From Clostridium lacusfryxellense (GTDB taxonomy: Bacteria > Bacillota > Clostridia > Clostridiales > Clostridiaceae), in contig NZ_JAHLEB010000034.1 of the NCBI RefSeq assembly GCF_018861735.1, positions 1 through 53,279 on the forward strand: a DNA stretch of 53,279 nucleotides, read 5' to 3'. This document shows, one piece after another, positions 1 to 7,392 of the stretch. The number at the start of each line of letters is the position of its first letter. The first letter of the stretch is position 1. A program made the position numbers and the translations under genes. The notes below the pieces were generated by a model that was not told the DNA's origin, ran no database searches, and saw nothing but the letters and a program-made list of their open reading frames with translations.

Positions 1-38
1 GAAAGTTTTCTGGAATTTATTTAAAAAATTATATAAAA

Positions 39-74
39 AAAACAGGGTATGCATTTTTAAACATACTCTGTTTT
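39..74 (+). terminator. Rho-independent terminator of an upstream gene outside the window
   Basis: A 13-bp stem (arms 39-51 and 62-74, one G-U pair) closes a 10-nt loop and ends in TTTT. No gene lies between it and the window edge, so it probably ends a rightward gene located left of base 1. Confidence 0.7.
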
Positions 75-171
75 AAAACTATTGGTTTAATTTCTTAACT
101 TAATGACATTGCTCTTTTGAGGAGTTTTTTTTATTTATAAAATTATAGTTTTATAAAAAATTAAAAAAATA

Positions 172-223
172 TTGACTTTTTATCTAAATGACGATAAAGT
201 GATAGTATCAAAGTAATACAAAG
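172..223 (+). promoter_or_regulatory. Promoter and candidate NrtR operator of the nrtR-pncA unit
   Basis: A TTGACT -35 box (172-177) is followed after 17 bp by a weak -10 (TAAAGT, 195-200). Directly downstream lies TAGTATCA (203-210), N6, TACAAAG (217-223). The same two words with the same 6-bp spacing recur twice in front of the gene at 2096. The position just after the -10 suits a repressor site. Because the gene behind it encodes a NrtR-like regulator, autoregulation is the simplest reading; this is inference. Confidence 0.6.
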
Positions 224-273
224 ATGATTTAATATACATAGTCATAAAATAAAAAATAGAAAGGAAAATGATT

Positions 274-1194
274 ATGAGAAGTATAAATATAAAAAATAAA
301 GATGGACTAACTCAAAAAGAGTTTTTAGAAAGTTATAAACCAGGAAATTATGATAGACCATCTAATACAGTTGATATGTTGCTTTTTACGGTAGATGATG
401 TACCTGTCGAGGGAAAAGACCCTGATAAAGCACTAAAAATACTCTTAATAAAAAGGGGAGACCACCCATACATGGATTGTTATGCAATTCCTGGAGGTTT
501 TGTTAATATAGATGAAGCCTTAAGCACAGCTTGCCTTAGGGAGCTAAAGGAAGAAACTAATATTGAAAGTGTGTATTTTGAGCAATTAAAAACTTTTGGT
601 GATTTAGTAAAAAGAGACCCGAGAATGAGGGTTATTTCAATAGCATTTTTGGCACTAGTGGATAAAACTAATATAAGGCCAATAGCTGGAGATGACGCAA
701 GTTATGCACAATGGTTTACGGTAAGAAAAGATTTTGTTTCTACAAGTAATGTAGGAATTGAGAGAGTAGATGTATATAATCTAACATTAAATTCAGATGA
801 CGGTGAGGTCAAGATAGGATACAAAGTTACTGAGAGATTTGTTAAAAAAGGTATTATTTCAATTAAAGTACCAACGTATGAACTTCTTAAATGGAGCGGT
901 GATGAATTAGCTTTTGACCATATTGATGAAGTGTATTGCGCTATTGAAAGATTAAAAAATAAGATAGAATATACTCCTATAGCATTTTCATTACTTCCGA
1001 AATATTTTACATTAAGGGAAGCGCAAAGATTATATGAAGCTATTCTTAATCTAGAAAAACCACTATCAAGGGCTAATTTTAGAAGGAAAATAAAAAAAAT
1101 GGTTATTGAAACAGATAAAGAAAAAACAACAGCTGGTAGACCTGCAACCTGTTATATGTTTAATGAGGACTGGGAACACAGTTTTTTGGATTAA
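274..1194 (+). CDS. nrtR: NrtR-type regulator: Nudix domain plus winged-helix DNA-binding domain
   Basis: The protein (306 aa) has a complete Nudix box at about residues 74-97 (GGFVNIDEA...RELKEETNI) and a C-terminal winged-helix region (about 225-300) ending with the basic AGRPATCY stretch usual in NrtR proteins. NrtR regulators bind ADP-ribose or related NAD metabolites through the Nudix fold and repress NAD biosynthesis and salvage genes; some members also hydrolyse ADP-ribose, and the intact box leaves that open. The ATG at 274 is preferred over the ATG at 268 because the GAAAGGA ribosome site (259-265) is correctly spaced only for 274. The neighbours are pncA, pncB and nadD, the classic targets. 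A candidate operator lies in its own promoter and in the next one. Confidence 0.85.
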   Translation: MRSINIKNKDGLTQKEFLESYKPGNYDRPSNTVDMLLFTVDDVPVEGKDPDKALKILLIKRGDHPYMDCYAIPGGFVNIDEALSTACLRELKEETNIESVYFEQLKTFGDLVKRDPRMRVISIAFLALVDKTNIRPIAGDDASYAQWFTVRKDFVSTSNVGIERVDVYNLTLNSDDGEVKIGYKVTERFVKKGIISIKVPTYELLKWSGDELAFDHIDEVYCAIERLKNKIEYTPIAFSLLPKYFTLREAQRLYEAILNLEKPLSRANFRRKIKKMVIETDKEKTTAGRPATCYMFNEDWEHSFLD

Positions 1195-1262
1195 TATGTA
1201 ATCAAATCAAAACAATATAACTTAAAACTACATTAAAATAAATAATAAAAGGAATGATTAAG

Positions 1263-1916
1263 ATGATAAATTTATTAATAAATAAAATATTTGACATGCA
1301 AAATGAAATAAAAGGAGGGGAAGTTAATTTAAGTGACCTCCCAAAAGAAAATACAGCTCTAATAGTTGTTGATATGGTAAATGGATTTGTTCATGCAGGA
1401 AAAATGTCTTCACCTAGAGTTGAAAAGATTATAGATAATGTTGTAGCTATTAATGAACGAACATATGGCTATAAGAAGGTGTTCTTTTTAGAACAACATG
1501 ATGAAAACTCTACAGAGTTTAAAACCTATGAAAGGCATTGTATAAAAAATAGTGTAGAAGCGGAACTTATTTCTTCATTAAAAGGTGGAGCTACGCTACA
1601 TGATAATACAACAATTATTCATAAGAACAGTACTAATGGGTTTCATGCGCCAGAATTTAAAGTATGGCTTGCCCAGAATGAAGAACAAATAGAAAATTAT
1701 ATTATAGAAGGTTGCTCAATAGATATATGTGTTAAACACTTTGCAGAAACATTAAAAACATACTTTAATCAAAAAAACATTGATAGAAGAATTATTGTAC
1801 CAATAGACTCAGTAGAAACATTTGACTTTGAAACACATGATGGAGATTTAATGAAGGTTATATCACTTTGGGAAATGAAGTCCAATGGTATAGAGGTAGT
1901 TGATACTATATTATAA
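1263..1916 (+). CDS. pncA: Nicotinamidase-like cysteine hydrolase (isochorismatase family)
   Basis: This 217-aa protein has the isochorismatase/nicotinamidase fold. The expected catalytic triad is visible: Asp37 in ALIVVDMVNGF, Lys121 in TIIHKNS, and Cys156 in GCSIDICV, with a cis-peptide-type hydrophobic stretch before the cysteine. Nicotinamidase converts nicotinamide to nicotinate and ammonia, which feeds the PncB step encoded just downstream. The ATG at 1263 is chosen because AAAAGGA ends at 1253 and would touch the ATG at 1254. The gene follows nrtR by 68 bp without a terminator, so the two are probably cotranscribed. Context makes nicotinamidase much likelier than another isochorismatase-family activity. 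Confidence 0.85.
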   Translation: MINLLINKIFDMQNEIKGGEVNLSDLPKENTALIVVDMVNGFVHAGKMSSPRVEKIIDNVVAINERTYGYKKVFFLEQHDENSTEFKTYERHCIKNSVEAELISSLKGGATLHDNTTIIHKNSTNGFHAPEFKVWLAQNEEQIENYIIEGCSIDICVKHFAETLKTYFNQKNIDRRIIVPIDSVETFDFETHDGDLMKVISLWEMKSNGIEVVDTIL

Positions 1917-1959
1917 TAAATTTGAAATATATGAGAATCTATGTAATTAAATATTAATA

Positions 1960-1987
1960 TTGACAATATATTTTTATATGATATACT
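1960..1987 (+). promoter_or_regulatory. Sigma-A promoter of the pncB-nadD operon
   Basis: TTGACA (1960-1965) and TATACT (1982-1987) are separated by 16 bp. Transcription would start near 1994, inside the first copy of the candidate NrtR operator. Confidence 0.7.
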
Positions 1988-1989
1988 AA

Positions 1990-2010
1990 TAGTATCACAT
2001 AGGTACAAAG
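1990..2010 (+). promoter_or_regulatory. Candidate NrtR operator, copy 1
   Basis: TAGTATCA (1990-1997), N6, TACAAAG (2004-2010). It matches the site at 203-223 in all 15 fixed positions and overlaps the expected transcription start. Confidence 0.6.
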
Positions 2011-2056
2011 CATGTAAAAAAATTAAAATAAAATGAAATTTATTTTTTTAAAGATG

Positions 2057-2077
2057 CTTTGTATCATTATGAAACTA
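2057..2077 (-). promoter_or_regulatory. Candidate NrtR operator, copy 2 (inverted)
   Basis: On the minus strand the sequence reads TAGTTTCA, N6, TACAAAG, the same element in reverse orientation. It lies in the untranslated leader, just before the ribosome binding site of the 2096 gene. With copy 1 it forms an inverted pair about 47 bp apart (outer arms share 10 bp, TACAAAGCAT), which could support looping or a leader hairpin. Confidence 0.55.
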
Positions 2078-2095
2078 AGTAAGGAGTGAGAGTAT

Positions 2096-2464
2096 ATGAT
2101 GAATTATTATTTAGATAAGATATTAAATGAATTAATGATAGACGATAGGATAAATGATATTTATGGGATAGCTAAGGATAATAATAAAAAGGTATATATA
2201 AGTGGTGGCGAGTATGAGCAGCGCGTCATGGAGTTAATATTCCTAGTTGATACAGGCGATTTATTTAAAAAAACTATTGCATTTACTATATCAACAAATT
2301 CATTTAGTGCAGAAATCTATGTAATAAAACATTATAGCTTAGAAAGCAAAACATTTAGTAGAAGACCAGTTAAAAATATAAGTGAATATATTATAAATGA
2401 AATACTAGAATTTAAAAATCAAGAGAACTTAAGTAATAAATATTTAAAAGTAGCCAATGAGTAA
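2096..2464 (+). CDS. Small conserved-looking protein of unknown function in the NAD salvage operon
   Basis: I do not recognise this 122-aa protein. It is soluble, mixed charge, with no signal peptide or membrane segment. A central beta-rich part (residues 38-70, VMELIFLVDTGD...KTIAFTISTNSF...EIYVIKHY) suggests a small alpha/beta fold. The ribosome site TAAGGAG (2080-2086) precedes it; ATG 2096 and ATG 2099 are both possible. It is the first gene behind the NrtR-box promoter and is followed after 36 bp by pncB, so it is coregulated with NAD salvage. Its position suggests an accessory role there, but nothing in the sequence shows one. Confidence 0.7.
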   Translation: MMNYYLDKILNELMIDDRINDIYGIAKDNNKKVYISGGEYEQRVMELIFLVDTGDLFKKTIAFTISTNSFSAEIYVIKHYSLESKTFSRRPVKNISEYIINEILEFKNQENLSNKYLKVANE

Positions 2465-2500
2465 ATAAGAAAATAATTATATTAAAGGAGAGAGATGTAA

Positions 2501-3991
2501 ATGAGTATCGCGATAAGTAATTTCAATATTAAAGAGGAAAGAAACCTTTCAATGTTAATGGATTTTTATGAATTAACAATGTCAAATGGGTATTTAGTAA
2601 ATGGATTTTCAGATACAATAGTATATTTTGATATGTTTTACAGAAAAAATCCAGATGGAGCAGGTTTCTCAATAGTAGCAGGACTCGAACAACTTGTAAC
2701 TTTTGTTAAAAATCTAAAATTTACTGAAGATGATATAAAGTATCTAAGAAGTAAAGGTATTTTATCAGAGGAATTTCTGAAATACTTACTAACATTTAAG
2801 TTTACTGGAGATATTTATGCTGTGCCAGAAGGCACTGTAGTTTTTCCAAATGAGGCACTTGTGACAGTTAAGTCTAAGGTAATTGAAGCACAGCTTGTTG
2901 AAACCATGCTGTTATTAACAATCAATCATCAAAGTTTAATAGCTACTAAGGCTAGTAGAATAGTAAGGGCTTCACAAGGAAGACCAGTTTTAGAACTAGG
3001 AGCAAGAAGGACTCATGGTGCAGATGGAGCAATAATGGGAGCAAGAGCTTCATATATTGGAGGCGTAAGTGGTACAGCTACAACTATTGCAGCGCCAATG
3101 TTTGGAATACCTATTATTGGTACAATGGCTCACTCATGGATACAATTCTTCGGAGATGAATATACGGCGTTTGAAACTTATGCAAAAACTTACCCAGATA
3201 CATGTACTTTACTTGTAGATACTTATAATGTTTTAAGTAGTGGGATACCGAATGCTATTAAGGTTTCAAAAGAGGTGCTTGAGCCACTTGGAAAAAGATT
3301 AAAAGGAATAAGACTTGATAGTGGAGATCTTGCATATCTTTCAAAGAAAGTAAGAATTATGTTAGATGCTGCAGGGCTTACAGATTGTAAAATAGTAGCA
3401 TCTAATAGTTTAGATGAATTTATTATTACTGAGTTAATAAATCAGGACGCAAAAATAGATATATTTGGTGTTGGCGAAAGATTAGTTACTGCTAAATCAG
3501 AGCCAGTATTTGGTGGTGTTTATAAATTAGTGGCTGTAGAAGAAGAAGGAGAAATTGTTCCAAGAATTAAATTAAGCGAAAGTGAAGAAAAAATTATTAA
3601 TCCAGGATATAAAATGTGTTGGAGATTCTATGACAAGGATACAAATAAGGCTATTGCTGACGTTATTACAATGGCAGATGAGGTTATAGATGAATCGGTC
3701 TCTTATACAATATTTGATCCAGTTCTTATTTGGAAGAAGAAGAAAATTACTAATTTCTATGCTAAAAAACTTCAAGTACCAGTTTTTCTTAATGGAGAAT
3801 GTGTATATGAGTTACCAACTATAGAAGAAATAAAAAAATATTGCACGGAGCAAGTAGACAGCATATGGGAAGAAGTTAAGAGATTTTCTAATCCTCATAA
3901 ATACTTTGTTGATTTATCTACGGAACTTTGGCTTGTTAAACAGGAATTAATTCAAAGATATAGAAATTCAGAAGAAAAAAATGAGAAATAA
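2501..3991 (+). CDS. pncB: Nicotinate phosphoribosyltransferase
   Basis: The 496-aa protein converts nicotinate and PRPP to nicotinate mononucleotide, the committed Preiss-Handler step. Family landmarks are the N-terminal LMDFYELTMSNGY, the GTMAHSW motif with the His near residue 211 that corresponds to the phosphorylated histidine, and the KGIRLDSGDLAYLS phosphate-binding stretch. Length is normal for the long bacterial form. A strong AAAGGAGAG site precedes the ATG. Its end overlaps nadD by 11 bp, a sign of translational coupling, so the product passes directly to the adenylyltransferase made next. Confidence 0.95.
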   Translation: MSIAISNFNIKEERNLSMLMDFYELTMSNGYLVNGFSDTIVYFDMFYRKNPDGAGFSIVAGLEQLVTFVKNLKFTEDDIKYLRSKGILSEEFLKYLLTFKFTGDIYAVPEGTVVFPNEALVTVKSKVIEAQLVETMLLLTINHQSLIATKASRIVRASQGRPVLELGARRTHGADGAIMGARASYIGGVSGTATTIAAPMFGIPIIGTMAHSWIQFFGDEYTAFETYAKTYPDTCTLLVDTYNVLSSGIPNAIKVSKEVLEPLGKRLKGIRLDSGDLAYLSKKVRIMLDAAGLTDCKIVASNSLDEFIITELINQDAKIDIFGVGERLVTAKSEPVFGGVYKLVAVEEEGEIVPRIKLSESEEKIINPGYKMCWRFYDKDTNKAIADVITMADEVIDESVSYTIFDPVLIWKKKKITNFYAKKLQVPVFLNGECVYELPTIEEIKKYCTEQVDSIWEEVKRFSNPHKYFVDLSTELWLVKQELIQRYRNSEEKNEK

Positions 3992-4586
3992 TTTGATAAT
4001 AATTTACGGAGGGTCTTTTAATCCGCCGACATTAGCTCACATAACACTTAGCAAACAACTACTTAACAGCCTAGGTGCAAAAAAACTTTTGTTTATCCCT
4101 GTAGGAGACCATTATAAGAAAAAAGATTTAATAGCAGCGAGTCACAGGGTAAAGATGCTAAAACTTGCATGTAAGGAAGATAGTAGGCTAGATGTAAATA
4201 CAATAGAAATTGATACGAAGACAAGACTCTATACAATAGAAACTCTTGATAAACTTAAAAAGCAGTATCCTAATAATGACCTTTGTTTTTTAATGGGTAC
4301 GGATAATTTAAGAGATATAATTAATTGGAGAGATTGGCAAAGGCTAATAAATGAATATAAAATAATTATAATGGATAGGGGGGAGGATAGCCTTTGGAAA
4401 GTTCTTGATGACATACCCATTTTATATGATTATAAAAAGAATATTATTCAAATACCAGGGTTAATTCTGTCAACAATAAATTCAACTATGATTAGAAATA
4501 ATATTAATGCTAAAAGGAATATTGGTCATTTAACAACTGCTGAAATAATAAAATATATAAGAAATGAAAAACTGTATTTAAATTAA
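3981..4586 (+). CDS. nadD: Nicotinate-nucleotide adenylyltransferase
   Basis: This 201-aa protein adenylates nicotinate mononucleotide to deamido-NAD. It carries the nucleotidyltransferase signature GGSFNPPTLAH (about residues 10-20) and the C-terminal STINSTMIRNN motif corresponding to the ISST-type motif of NadD. The start codon lies inside the last codons of pncB (11-bp overlap), implying coupled translation. With pncA and pncB it completes the salvage route from nicotinamide to deamido-NAD. NAD synthetase is not in the window. In many Clostridia nadD sits near obgE and rsfS; its placement in a salvage operon here is less usual. Confidence 0.93.
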   Translation: MRNNLIIIYGGSFNPPTLAHITLSKQLLNSLGAKKLLFIPVGDHYKKKDLIAASHRVKMLKLACKEDSRLDVNTIEIDTKTRLYTIETLDKLKKQYPNNDLCFLMGTDNLRDIINWRDWQRLINEYKIIIMDRGEDSLWKVLDDIPILYDYKKNIIQIPGLILSTINSTMIRNNINAKRNIGHLTTAEIIKYIRNEKLYLN

Positions 4587-4635
4587 TAAAAATTTAGATT
4601 AAAAATTTATAATAATATATATAAGGAGTTTTAAT

Positions 4636-5652
4636 ATGGTAGGTTTTAAGTTTATTAAATTTGGACCAAGTGAATATGTTATAAAATATAAAAATGGTAA
4701 GGTAGTTAAGGAAGGCACCGGCATATACTTTTACTATTATGCGCCTACTACCTCGATTGTTGTAGTTCCAGTTGGAAGTATTGATGAACCTTTTATGTTT
4801 GAAGGGTTAACAGTGGATTATCAAACTGTGACAATTCAAGGTCAAGTTACATTTAGAATTGTTGATCAGAAAAAAATATGTAATCTTTTGAATTATAATT
4901 TAGATATTAATGGAAAAGGTTATGTTTCAGATGACCCTAAAAAACTAACACAAAAGGTTTTAAATATAGTCAAGGTTTCTACTAAAAAACACCTTGAAAG
5001 GCTACAGCTTAGAGAAGCTATAAAATCCACAGAAAATATAGCACAAGCTATGATTAGTGAAATAAAAGAAAGTGAAGAAATAAAATTACTTGGTATTGAA
5101 ATTTTAGGGCTTTCAATTCTTAATATGTTGCCAAATAAGGAGACTTCAAGGGCGTTAGAAGCAAAAGCTAGAGAACAAATTTTAAAAATGGCAGATGATG
5201 CAGTATATGAAAGACGTAATGCTTCAATAGATCAGGAAAGAAAGGTAAAAGAAAATGAATTAAACACCGAAATAGCTATAGAAAATAAAAAGAGACAAAT
5301 TAAAGAAACTCAACTTGAATCAGAAAAAGCAGTGCAGCAAAAGGAAAATGAACTCAAGGATGAAAGTATGGACTTTAATATTTCGCTTGAAGGAAAAAGA
5401 AAAGAACTAATAGAGAAAGCCGTGGAGAATTCTAAGGTAGAATCGGATGCAAAGGCTTATGAACTTTCCTGCGTAATGAGGGCCTTTGACAATATAAATC
5501 CAGTTGTTATTCAAACTCTAGCAAGTATGGGTATGAAACCGGATAAGCTAATTGCAATTGCTTTTCAAGAACTCGCAGGAAATGCAGACAAAATTGGACA
5601 GTTAAATATTACTCCAGATCTACTTCAAACGGTTATAAAAGGATCAAGATAA
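4636..5652 (+). CDS. SPFH/Band-7 domain protein without membrane anchor
   Basis: The first 170 residues match the SPFH (stomatin/prohibitin/flotillin) fold: FIKFGPSEYVIKYKNGKVVKEGTG, a beta-rich core, then LLGIEILGLSILNMLPNKETSRALEA. Residues about 170-270 are a highly charged coiled coil rich in E and K, followed by a C-terminal helical tail. There is no N-terminal hydrophobic anchor, unlike classical flotillins, so membrane association would have to be peripheral. The gene starts 49 bp after nadD with TAAGGAG and is followed after 2 bp by a NAD-kinase-like gene, so the two very likely work together. SPFH proteins form oligomeric scaffolds; the role here is unknown. Confidence 0.85.
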   Translation: MVGFKFIKFGPSEYVIKYKNGKVVKEGTGIYFYYYAPTTSIVVVPVGSIDEPFMFEGLTVDYQTVTIQGQVTFRIVDQKKICNLLNYNLDINGKGYVSDDPKKLTQKVLNIVKVSTKKHLERLQLREAIKSTENIAQAMISEIKESEEIKLLGIEILGLSILNMLPNKETSRALEAKAREQILKMADDAVYERRNASIDQERKVKENELNTEIAIENKKRQIKETQLESEKAVQQKENELKDESMDFNISLEGKRKELIEKAVENSKVESDAKAYELSCVMRAFDNINPVVIQTLASMGMKPDKLIAIAFQELAGNADKIGQLNITPDLLQTVIKGSR

Positions 5653-5654
5653 TC

Positions 5655-6593
5655 ATGAATAGGTTAACCGAAAATAAAATAATAATTATAAAAAGGAAAA
5701 CTAGGCTTGAGGAGCTCATAGTACGGTACAATACCGTTTCGCAAGCCAAGTTCTATATTGAACATTTAGGAGCAGATTTTTCAGATTATATTGCTGAGGA
5801 TGAAAACTATAAAAGAGTGGTAAATCAAGCAGTTGATACACTTAGTAGTCTTGGTCGTACCCAGCTCTTAGATAGAGAATATGTTCCAAATTTTATCTTT
5901 GGCAATGATGATGTGGTAATAGTGATAGGGCAAGATGGCCTTGTGGCAAATACATTAAAGTACCTTGCAAATCAGTCCTTAATTGGAGTGAATCCTGATC
6001 CTAATAGATGGGAAGGAGTATTATTGCCCTTTAAAGTAGATGATTTAAAACTGCTTATGATTGACGTATTTAATAAAAAGAGAAAAATAAAAGAAGTAAC
6101 GATGGCTAAAGCATCATTAAATGATGGGCAAGTTATTTATGGAGTAAATGATTTGTTTATAGGGCAAAAAACTCATCTATCAGCAAGGTATCAGCTTAAG
6201 CATGGTAAAATTTGTGAACAACAATCCTCTAGCGGTATAATAATCTCTACAGGACTTGGATCAAGTGGGTGGTTAAAAAGTATTCTTTCAGGTGCCCATA
6301 ATATAGTTAATAGAGTGTCTGGAAATAATACCAATAGCAAAATGACAGAAAATGTTGATTGGAGTTATGAAAATCTGTTTTATTCCGTGAGAGAACCATT
6401 CCCTAGCAGAAACTCTCAAAACAATCTTGTATTTGGGCACATATCAAGACAAGAGCCTCTTAAAATTCTTTCATCAATGCCGGAAAATGGAGTGATCTTT
6501 AGTGATGGTGTTGAAAGTGATTTTTTAGAATTTAATTCAGGAATAGAGGCTACAATTACTGTGGCTGAGAAAAAAGGACACTTAATAATATAA
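5655..6593 (+). CDS. NAD-kinase-like (diverged ATP-NAD/sugar kinase superfamily) protein
   Basis: The 312-aa protein looks like a distant NAD kinase. The region VVIVIGQDGLVANTLKYLA sits where NAD kinases have GGDGT, and SSSGIIISTGLGSSGWLKS resembles the second conserved loop (TGSTAY). Both loops deviate: the first glycine pair reads GQDG and the threonine is replaced by leucine, so catalysis is uncertain. An N-terminal extension of about 90 residues precedes the fold. It begins 2 bp after the SPFH gene and closes the operon in front of a strong terminator. The link to NAD salvage genes upstream fits a nucleotide-binding or NAD-phosphorylating role, but substrate cannot be read from sequence. 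Confidence 0.7.
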   Translation: MNRLTENKIIIIKRKTRLEELIVRYNTVSQAKFYIEHLGADFSDYIAEDENYKRVVNQAVDTLSSLGRTQLLDREYVPNFIFGNDDVVIVIGQDGLVANTLKYLANQSLIGVNPDPNRWEGVLLPFKVDDLKLLMIDVFNKKRKIKEVTMAKASLNDGQVIYGVNDLFIGQKTHLSARYQLKHGKICEQQSSSGIIISTGLGSSGWLKSILSGAHNIVNRVSGNNTNSKMTENVDWSYENLFYSVREPFPSRNSQNNLVFGHISRQEPLKILSSMPENGVIFSDGVESDFLEFNSGIEATITVAEKKGHLII

Positions 6594-6623
6594 TCGATTA
6601 ACAGAATTTGATTGGTGCATGTG

Positions 6624-6670
6624 AAAACAGTAACAAATAATAATTTGTATTTATTATTTGTTACTGTTTT
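6624..6670. terminator. Bidirectional terminator between the NAD operon and the NlpC/P60 gene
   Basis: Two perfect 20-bp arms (6624-6643 and 6651-6670) enclose a 7-nt loop, with A and T tracts on both sides, so it can serve both convergent transcripts. Confidence 0.9.
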
Positions 6671-6671
6671 C

Positions 6672-7169
6672 TTATTTAGATGTTATTCTTCTGGCAGTGT
6701 TGAAGCCTGGCATATATTTTAGCTCTAAAATTTTAACCTTTGCCCCTGGTTTAGGTGAATGTATAAACTTGCCACTACCAATATAAATGCCTACATGATT
6801 TATTGGCTTCCCAAAAAAAATTAAATCACCTGGTTTTAAGGCGGATTTTTTAATTGCAGTGCCTTTTGATGTTTGATCTTTGGCAGTACGTGGTAGTTTT
6901 ACTTTAAAACGATTATAAATATACATAGTAAAACCAGAGCAATCAAAACCTGCTGTGGTAGTTCCACCACGTTTATAGGGGGTGCCGATATATTGTTTAG
7001 CGAGGTATACAATATTAGATCCTGTAAGTTTGCTTTTACTTGAAACTAATACAACATTTTTAGGTTTAAATACAATTGCCTTAGCTTGTACATCAGTACT
7101 GTTAATACTTATTGATATTGTAATCAATAAAGCAAGGGAAAATGATATAATAGTTTTAACTTTACTCAT
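6672..7169 (-). CDS. Secreted NlpC/P60 peptidoglycan endopeptidase
   Basis: A 165-aa protein with a signal peptide (hydrophobic residues 8-22, cleavage likely near AKA at 29-31) and one NlpC/P60 domain (about 50-160). The catalytic Cys77 lies in GFDCSGF, His125 in INHVGIYIG and the third polar residue His137 in KFIHSP. Such enzymes cut the D-Glu to diamino-acid bond in peptidoglycan stem peptides. There is no separate SH3 or LysM targeting domain, so it is a minimal secreted hydrolase. A strong AGGAGG precedes the ATG. It is transcribed alone, convergent with the NAD operon. Confidence 0.92.
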   Translation of the reverse strand: MSKVKTIISFSLALLITISISINSTDVQAKAIVFKPKNVVLVSSKSKLTGSNIVYLAKQYIGTPYKRGGTTTAGFDCSGFTMYIYNRFKVKLPRTAKDQTSKGTAIKKSALKPGDLIFFGKPINHVGIYIGSGKFIHSPKPGAKVKILELKYMPGFNTARRITSK

Positions 7170-7392
7170 TCATAACCTCCTATGTAAACGATACACATAC
7201 AGTATTCTACATAAGTATTTAAATTCCTCCTATTAAGTACATAGTATTATATTCATACTAATTTAGAGTGTAATGAATAATATTTTCTGAATGTGATATA
7301 ATATAAAATAATATGTAAATAGAAACATTTTGTATCGATTAAATTAAATATATTAACTATATACAATGGTTAATATATATAGGAGTGATTTT

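Noticed and set aside
1769-2008. Minus-strand frame across the end of pncA
   Set aside because: It overlaps a well-supported gene, has no ribosome site, and covers the promoter and operator of the next operon.
7181-7236. Second AGGAGG-like site (about 7226-7232, minus strand) upstream of the NlpC/P60 gene
   Set aside because: It is followed by ATG TAG at once, so no peptide longer than one residue is possible; left as part of the leader.
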